Shown here: piece after piece, positions 57,256-64,000 of the stretch
Numbering within the stretch: the stretch's first letter is position 1
How the letters are laid out: every line of letters begins with the position of its first letter
Program-made: the position numbers and the translations under genes
Notes under the pieces: generated by a model
What the model saw: the letters and a program-made list of their open reading frames with translations, nothing else
What the model was told of the DNA's origin: nothing
Databases searched by the model: none
Origin: Drechslerella dactyloides
Taxonomy: Eukaryota > Ascomycota > Orbiliomycetes > Orbiliales > Orbiliaceae
Length of the DNA stretch: 64,000 bases
Direction: 5' to 3'
NCBI GenBank assembly: GCA_020064725.1
Contig: JAGTWJ010000001.1
Coordinates: 2,170,001 to 2,234,000 of the forward strand

Positions 57256-58008
57256 CATCGGACCGTCGCTGTGCGATCGGTGGCATCGGCTGGTAGTCGT
57301 GAGATTAGATGACCAACATATCAAGTCAGTGTCGGTCTCGTGACTAGCAGGGGTTCATGATGCCCTGTTGGATGCATATGCACGTCCCGACGGCATAGCA
57401 CATGGACCATCCGAAACCATCCTACCAAGCGCTCGTTCGGTAACTTTGGAGGTGATTTATATAATATTCTAGGCGTCTTTGCTTATGTCTTCTCGTTTTA
57501 CAATCTCGTTGAGCGGCCGTTATGTGTATTTTCAGCGACCAGTTAGCCTGTTTCTCTAGACTCTTCGCATATCAGATCTTAAAAGTTCCTTCTTTGTCTC
57601 TTGTTGACACTATCGTAGGATCGTCTTCTAGCCCGGCCGATTGGATTCTTTAACATTTCTTCACAAATTGATCAATTCACATACCCTCACTGCCACTTAA
57701 CTACTGCGAGCGTGCTGCAGAACGATCTCCGAACAAGCCCATATATAATAATGCGTCCCGCGTGATATATTCTCTCATCGCATCTCATCTACCATCGCTC
57801 CTGCTAGTAAACACCACAGCGCTACAAACATCGCGCAAACAGCCATGATATATATGCATCACACATTCCCAAGCTCTATCGAATGACAGAATTAAGAAAA
57901 GAGGGGAAAAAAAGAATGCGCGACACGCTTTCTACAACCACACTCGAACCTCACTCATGCTCGAACCTGAAGGTAAGAAGAGAGGAAGAAAAAAACCGTA
58001 TCAGCTAA
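57256..58008. other. Convergent 3' region, no gene seen
   Basis: About 750 bp lie between two convergent stop codons, with A/T-rich stretches and a purine-rich patch near 57892-57990. I see no coding frame of interest. Confidence 0.5.
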
Positions 58009-60906
58009 TCACGCTCCCAGCTTGACTTCCTGCAGTTGATGCTCTAGATAATCCACCTTCTTCCGGATATCGACAATCAGCTTATGCTCCTTCTGCACCA
58101 TTTTGGACAGCTCGACGCGGTTCTCGTCGGGTGCATCCTGCTCCACCGCCCCCTTTGTCTGCTGGCTGTCGACGAGGTTGCCAACAGTGGACCTCCCCAG
58201 ACTCTCCATAAACTCCGTAATCTGTAAAAAAAAAAAAGTACATTAATGTCCGCAGCTCGCTGAGAGAGGGGGGTGGACTTTGTGATATGGCATACCTTCT
58301 GCTGCTTGGCGTTGATGCTCTTCACAATCTTATCGATCCCGTGGATCTCCTCGACGTAATCCTGCTCCGCTAGCGACATGGACGAATACCCGCCCTTCTT
58401 CGTAATGGCAGACAGCTTCGACAACACCCCGTCGACCCGCTGCTTGAGCGCGTTTTGCGTCTCCGTCGTCTTCTCAAGCCGCTCGCGCAGCACCTGCTGC
58501 TGCTTCTCGCGGTTCTCAAGCTGCTCAGAGTACTTCCGAATGCTATTGATCTGCTCGTGGAATCGCTGCTGCTGCCGCACCGCCGCAGCGTGGATCTGCC
58601 GCGCGTTTTCGTATCGCGCATCCATCTCTTCGGCTAGCAGCTCCTGCAGCTTTGACAACGTGTGGAAGTGATCGCGGCTGATCTGGAGATCCGACGCCAG
58701 CAGGCGCGGGTCAAGCGTCTGCCGGAACAGCTCGAGCTTACGTCGACAGTCGGAGATTTGCCGCTGGACGGCAACGACGGCATCTTCATCGGCAGGCTGC
58801 GATGCCTGCTGGGAGATACCCTGAACGGGTCTCGACGATACTGATGAGAGGTCGCTACGCTCCTGCTTGAGCTGCATCATTCGCGCATGGTACTTGGACG
58901 GCCATTGCAGCACTGCAAACCCCGGTTTGGAGGTCGTCGCAGCGAGCAGCAGGTACCCGAGGTATGCATCGTATATCAGTGAGCTCCCGAGAACAGGGCC
59001 AAACCCACTTTTCGACCAGTTAGTCAGCGTGTTTTCGTTTGCAAATTCAAGTGTGGTAGCCTACCTAGACCCGCCTTTCTGCGGTCCAATCGCATGGACC
59101 ACCGATGTCCTCTCAGCCTTCTTCAGTGTTTCTTCAATCACATGCTCGTCGTCTTCTTGGTCCATGACTTTAGACAGTCGACCCATCCAATCCTCTAGAC
59201 TGAACAGCGCAACGCCCGCCCCATGATTCAGCAATAGAGAATGAGGGAAATTGATATCGACGACGAAGCTCGGATGCACAAACGACGAGGCCTCCGTCGC
59301 GGCAGGAAAGGGTATCTCAATGGTCTCGTAGCCCGATATAACAGGATAGGGCATCCTCTCGTTGAATCGCTTGTATTTCAACTGCGCCAAATGGTTAGCA
59401 CGGCGAAACAACACTAGGTCATAAAATCCAGAGATCGGTAGAACATACGGAATTTGAATGCCATCTCGGTCCGATGCTCTCAAACTCCAACATCAAGTCA
59501 ACCTTGCCTGTTGACCACGCCACAGCAATAACAGCATATTGCGATGCACCAATACGGGCAATGTCCGACGCGAACACACCGTCGCCGAGGTTCTCCTGTG
59601 GTGCCGGCTGAAGGAGATACGGCCCTTGTAGCAGCGGGGCATCGAAATCTGGTAGTGTCGGTTTGGGAAGAATGTACCCCGCCGTCTCCTCTTCAAAGTC
59701 CGTATTCTTGTTCGAGAGACTTTGAACCCGTATCAATCGGGTGACCTCGTGGATCCAGAAGCAAATCTGTCGTGCGATGTGCTTGTCGAGCGCCGGGATG
59801 GCAGAATCGGAAGAATCCCGAAGCTCCTGGTTGACCTGGAGCTCATACTTCAGCTCCTCCAGGAAATCGCCATCCAGCATCCTGTCGTATGATTAGCCTT
59901 CCCTCCTGTCCGTACACTCTCAGGACGCATGGATAAACCTACCACTTCGATGGCAGGAAAGGGCAGATGGAATATATCTCTCCGCTTTTCGTCAGGATGT
60001 ATAGCGTGAACATCGACCAGATAGACCCAATTCCCCCAAAGCACATGGAGGCAGGCTCAACATCATCTATCACAAAGCTGCAGCCTCGCTCAATGCCCAG
60101 CATGTGCTTCAGATCGAATGTTTCTGTCGCTTCGCCCGAGGGCCCCTCCTGGTTGAACTCGACCTCGTAGATCCTGTTATGTCATCAGCCGGTGTCCCAA
60201 TGGCGATTTCCAAGTGTGAGAGGTTACACACCTCAGCATCGCATCTTCCGTTAGAACGACGACGCAAGGCCGAGCACCCAATGGGTGGAAGATCGCCCGC
60301 ACGACCCGGCCCTTTTCCATTGATGGTGCCGGTCCCAGCTTGGAATATCTAGAATAGTAAGCTTACTAGCCAGCGCGAACTATGGACAAAACGGCGAGAT
60401 AGTTCTCATTAAAGACATACTTCAGCGCGATTCTCGACCGTGCGCCTGGGGCTATGACACCGGGTGCTGGCAATAGCGCAACCCCGACATCGTATTCTCC
60501 GACCAAGATGACCGCCTCCCCATCAGCGCTCTTGACCATCTGCGCGACATCGAAATCCAGACTCGGAATCTCAAGCAACTATTCAAATCTCCAATTAGTA
60601 TGTCGAGCGACACCCTTCAGGCACTGTGACCTCTAAACATACCTGGTAAGGGCCAGGCAGTTCCTCGCCCTTCTCACTCGCCACCTTTAGGTCCTTCAAA
60701 TCAGCGCATCTGATCTCCCGCCCATGCGCGACGAATAATTCGCTGTCCCTCGTAACCGCAGTTCGCTTCTGCCCGTGGAATAGCTTTCGCGGAACCTTCC
60801 TGCCGTCGAAGCTGCTCTTCTGCGGGGCGTCCGATAGGAGGGCGTAAGCTGGCGACCCTTCTCGCAGCCATTCAGGCACAACCTGGAGTACGGCCGGACC
60901 AGGCAT
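58009..60906 (-). CDS. NUP82: Nucleoporin Nup82 (NUP88 family)
   Basis: Eight reverse-strand exons, 60906-60643, 60578-60421, 60348-60232, 60173-59943, 59881-59449, 59381-59065, 59007-58296 and 58221-58009, join in frame to 814 residues; introns are 57-74 nt. The N-terminal two thirds form a beta-propeller-like region: PSLDFDVAQMVKSADGEAVI, VVRAIFHPLGARPCVVVLTE, LYILTKSGEIYSICPFLPSK, then YLGYLLLAATTSKPGFAVLQ. From about residue 560 the chain is heptad-rich coiled coil (RKLELFRQTLDPRLLASDLQ, ELLAEEMDARYENARQIHAA, VDYLEHQLQEVKLGA). Nup82 sits on the cytoplasmic face of the nuclear pore with Nup159 and Nsp1 and serves mRNA export. The fold order and length agree with fungal Nup82. It is divergent from the cap-binding subunit gene. 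Confidence 0.87.
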
Positions 60907-61332
60907 GACTGAGTCCGACTTGTTCTACGCGTTCAGCGTCGCGGTGGTGGCGGTGGGATATCGGGAAAGTCTAGGGCTGTCGTGAACGTTGGCGACAATC
61001 AGAAGGCCGAGATGTGTGGCTCCGCTTTGTATTGTCGCTGGTCGACCCGCACGATATTGTGGAGTATACAATTACAGGCGAAGCGTTCGTCTATGCTGCG
61101 GACACCGTCGAACGGGGCGGGCGAGACTGGAGGTTTGATGGCGCTAGGATCGCGGATGATGAGGGTTGCAGAAACGGGATGGCCTTGGTTTTCTGTCGCA
61201 TCTCGTTGGCGTTGGCGTGGAAAACGCGTCTTCCCCAGACAACTCAACTCGCAATCACCATCTCATCCATCCGCATCATCTACTCCGACACGACAATCCT
61301 TTCCTTCGACCGCGCCGCCACACATACTCACC
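60907..61332. promoter_or_regulatory. Divergent promoter region of NUP82 and CBC2
   Basis: A 426 bp region separates the start codons of two genes that both act in mRNA handling and export. No specific element was recognised. It is G/C-rich near the NUP82 side, and a pyrimidine-rich run at 61257-61320 precedes the CBC2 start. Confidence 0.5.
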
Positions 61333-62100
61333 ATGGCGTACGTCCAGAACACCGTCGAGCGCCTCGACAGACCGAGTACATACTTTGATAAATCGGTACC
61401 ATGAGCTCGATATGAAGAACCCACCAGGCGCCGCGCAGACAAGCTAACCGTCGGCCCATCTCGTAGAAACGAAACAACCGCGACGACAGAGAGCGGGAAC
61501 CGCCCAAGGAAGACCCGCTGAAGGATGCGACGACACTATACGTTGGCAACCTGTACGGCCGGCCCACTCAGTTCTCCTCCCTGTCCGGTGCCAGCGCCAG
61601 CGACAGCTTTCATCGCATAGCATACAGCTCACGGCTGATTCACATGCTGCCATAGATCATTCTACACGACCGAAGAGCAGATACACGAGCTATTCTCAAA
61701 GTACGCCGCCGCCGCCACAACCTCCCTACACTCGATTATAACGCATTGACCGCACCAATGCTAATCACCTCACGTGGACTGTCATCACAGGTGCGGCGAG
61801 ATCAAACGGCTAGTAATGGGCCTCGACCGCTTCGCAAAGACGCCCTGCGGCTTCTGCTTCGTCGAATACTACACACACGAAGACGCGCTCGACTGCATGA
61901 AGTACGTCGGCGGCACAAAACTAGACGAGCGAATCGTGCGGACGGACCTCGACCCGGGCTTCAAGGAAGGCCGCCAATACGGCCGGGGCAAGAGCGGCGG
62001 CCAAGTCAGAGACGAGTACAGGGAGGACTTTGATGCCGGGAGAGGCGGGTACGGCCGGAGCCTTCAGTCGGGCAAGGAGATGGGGCATGAATATGATTAA
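61333..62100 (+). CDS. CBC2: Nuclear cap-binding protein subunit 2 (CBP20)
   Basis: Four exons, 61333-61395, 61467-61552, 61656-61700 and 61791-62100, encode 167 residues; introns are 71, 103 and 90 nt. The protein is the small subunit of the nuclear cap-binding complex and stacks the m7G cap in an RRM. The N-terminus [15 protein letters not shown] carries the Tyr used in cap stacking. RNP2 is TTLYVGNL, continued after the join as [23 protein letters not shown]1 is [17 protein letters not shown]. The C-terminal part, [20 protein letters not shown], then [20 protein letters not shown], is the conserved tail that closes over the cap. The 45-nt third exon is easy to miss, and its inclusion is required by the RRM fold. 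Confidence 0.97.
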
Positions 62101-62500
62101 GCTTTTAGTCACTCATGGACTGGGGTTGCGGGTTGTACGCTGTGTGCGGGATATGTCGGTGGGTAGGCTGCTGCTGATACTGATGCGATTTCATGCACGA
62201 TCGCCGACATTCCGAGATGCGAATTTGGCACTTGGAGGGACAGGCGGTGGGTGGGTGAGATGCGAGGTTGAGGATGGGTGGGTGTGTGGACGGATGGAAG
62301 GGCCAGTGGAAGGGGAGAAGGATGCAGGGTGGCAGGATCCTGTTTTTTTCGACGTCGACGACCCTGGTGCTGGATTGGATTGGCTCGATTCTGGCGGTCC
62401 TGCGATCCGGTCGAGCCACTGTGCGAGGGGACGGTAACCCATCAGTCTGGTATAACAGATATCCACCAGGTTACTCGATCGACCAGGGGGTGTCTATATT

Positions 62501-62525
62501 TGTCTGTCCGTCTGTCTGTCTGTCC
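62501..62525. repeat. TGTC/TCTG microsatellite
   Basis: About six copies of the tetranucleotide TGTC, one with a substitution (TGTCCG), form a short tandem run in the non-coding 3' flank of CBC2. Confidence 0.8.
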
Positions 62526-63631
62526 GCATGGGAGCTACTATCTATAGATTGATCGCTTGATCACTGATTACATCGCAAGACGGCGTTGCTGAATATACTG
62601 GTGCATACCTCTCCATCCCAGCCCTCCACCGCTGCCCAAGTAGCGAACGAGCGAAACGAACGAAAGAACAGACGGACGTCTGTGCTAGAGATGAACATCC
62701 ACCCCTGCGCTGCCGTCTATGAGCAAGTATATACACTATTATACCCCCATCCTCTCGCCCTGTTGTTTCGTTTCGCCGAAAGCGGTTCCACAGATATCAT
62801 TTTCGTATCTTCACAATCAGTCATAAATTGGTAATATCCAGCACCAGCCTGTGCGCCTCAATCGAGCCGACGAGCCAATAACGGGACCAGCTGCTCTCGA
62901 CATATCAGCCACGGTAAGTATAGTATCGTATACGTAGGGTACATACCTCGGAACACACGCAACTGAGCTTCCACAAACAAAATTCCGTGCGATGCCTCAA
63001 ACACGAGTTTATATTAATACTATAATAACAATAATAACTCGTGCCTCTAAGCTTAGTAGTATAGATACCGTATAAGTGTCACATGCGCAGCAGCTCTGCA
63101 GCTGAACATGATATCATCCGCCATGACACGGCACGACGCGACGGTCAGGCAAACACGGCCGGATAACCAATGATCGGATTAAGCGGGGGTGTACAAAGCT
63201 GATTCGATTGATTGACGGCCGGCCGGGTCCCGCTTAGCTTAGCTCCTTATAGTAGCTTCGGTAGATGTTTGTACACGGTACTTTACAAGTAACCAGACCT
63301 TATCTCTATTGCTGGTATACCGGTATACTTTACTTAAGTTGTGCATCTACGGAGCATGTGTGTACGACAGCTTGGACGCAGGCTATCATGATCAGCAGCG
63401 TATGCAGAAGATCCCGTGTGATCGGTTCTGGGGAACGCGAAAGCCACTGGTTACATCTGCGGCCCTAATATCGCGTATTGAGACCGACCCATTGGACGGT
63501 TTCCAGCTGCTGCGGCTTGCCTGCCTCTCTGCGTAACCGCTCGAGAGCCCGGGTACCGGTGGCAACAATCTCGATAGCTTTGCCGAGTCGAACAACCAGG
63601 CAGCGAAAGGGAACGTCCCACAGCCAGTGCA

Positions 63632-63650
63632 CTGCTGCTGCTGCTGCTGC
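63632..63650. repeat. CTG trinucleotide microsatellite
   Basis: Six perfect CTG units in a row lie in non-coding DNA. The reverse-strand frame through them would encode a short Ala or Gln run but has no other support. Confidence 0.8.
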
Positions 63651-64000
63651 GCCGTCGAACCAGAGGATTGATTCCAAGGGAGCACAATTGAGACGGAATA
63701 TCTCGGTTCGAGGTCGTCGACATGGTTGACATATAGCCGTGGCGAATGGTAGACGCACGCTCGATACTCTCGACTTGGCTCTTAGCAATGCCTCGAGAAG
63801 TTTATTGACGCCTTTCATTCTCATTCGTGCATTTGGGTTTCATGTGAAGATTGTCAATTGGAATCAATCAATCGGTTCATATGATCGATCTTGGGATTCG
63901 ATCCCATGTGGCGGAGGCGTGGAACCAGGCAACCTGATCCTGTTGCATGTTGACAGTGCATTGTCGGCCTGCGAGCCAAGCTCGACAATATTGCACCGGT

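Larger units (their letters stand above)
62101..64000. other. 1.9 kb 3' flank with microsatellites, no gene seen
   Basis: Short frames overlap on both strands with no domain character. The region carries two simple repeats listed separately, an A/T-rich block near 63005-63065, and a perfect TGGGAT/ATCCCA hairpin at 63889-63903. Confidence 0.5.

Noticed and set aside
63885..63910. tRNA T-arm-like sequence (GGGATTCGATCCC)
   Set aside because: It forms a simple hairpin, but no acceptor, D or anticodon arm could be placed around it on either strand.

Overview
The window is nuclear DNA of a filamentous ascomycete (Pezizomycotina). Almost every gene is broken by short GT-AG introns (57-117 nt, many with a CTAAC/CTGAC-like branch site), intergenic spaces are long, and the recognisable proteins are fungal forms: Nup82, Msc1/Ish1, Nsr1/Gar2, ERG13, mL54. 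I do not name a species. About twenty protein genes are supported. All exon boundaries were read by eye, keeping the reading frame and protein-family continuity across each junction.

Layout. 0-14.6 kb is housekeeping: the N-terminus of an unidentified nuclear-type protein cut by the window edge, LSM2 (U6 snRNP/decay ring), mitochondrial ribosomal protein mL54, a nucleolin-like NSR1/gar2, a 1149-residue single-pass membrane protein of unknown function, and a U2-associated SR140-type splicing factor. 14.7-24.3 kb is the most unusual part: two large orphan genes transcribed away from each other across a 2.7 kb spacer. One encodes a 747-residue protein with an embedded Hint (hedgehog/intein) fold. 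The other encodes a 1369-residue protein with five hydrophobic segments in mid-protein and an Ig-like C-terminus. 24.3-27.9 kb holds no gene I can support.

27.9-37.4 kb begins with a secretory type I membrane protein and continues with a compact sugar-utilisation cluster: an MFS sugar transporter, a GH95 alpha-L-fucosidase and a GH1 beta-glycosidase. Neither hydrolase has a signal peptide, which suggests import of a fucosylated oligosaccharide followed by cytosolic cleavage. The transporter/GH95 intergenic region carries several CreA-type motifs. The GH1 gene has an apparent one-base deletion near its 3' end. 37.4-43.0 kb appears empty.

43-64 kb returns to housekeeping: a small unknown protein, a CCDC174 homologue divergent from a probable CENP-H-like kinetochore gene, a small putative mitochondrial protein, an Msc1/Ish1 protein with eight LEM/HeH-like repeats, HMG-CoA synthase (mevalonate pathway), a 114-residue membrane protein visible only after splicing, the nucleoporin Nup82, and the cap-binding subunit CBC2/CBP20. 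The last 1.9 kb holds only short tandem repeats. I saw no rRNA gene, CRISPR array or intact transposon; a tRNA-like arm at 63.9 kb was rejected.
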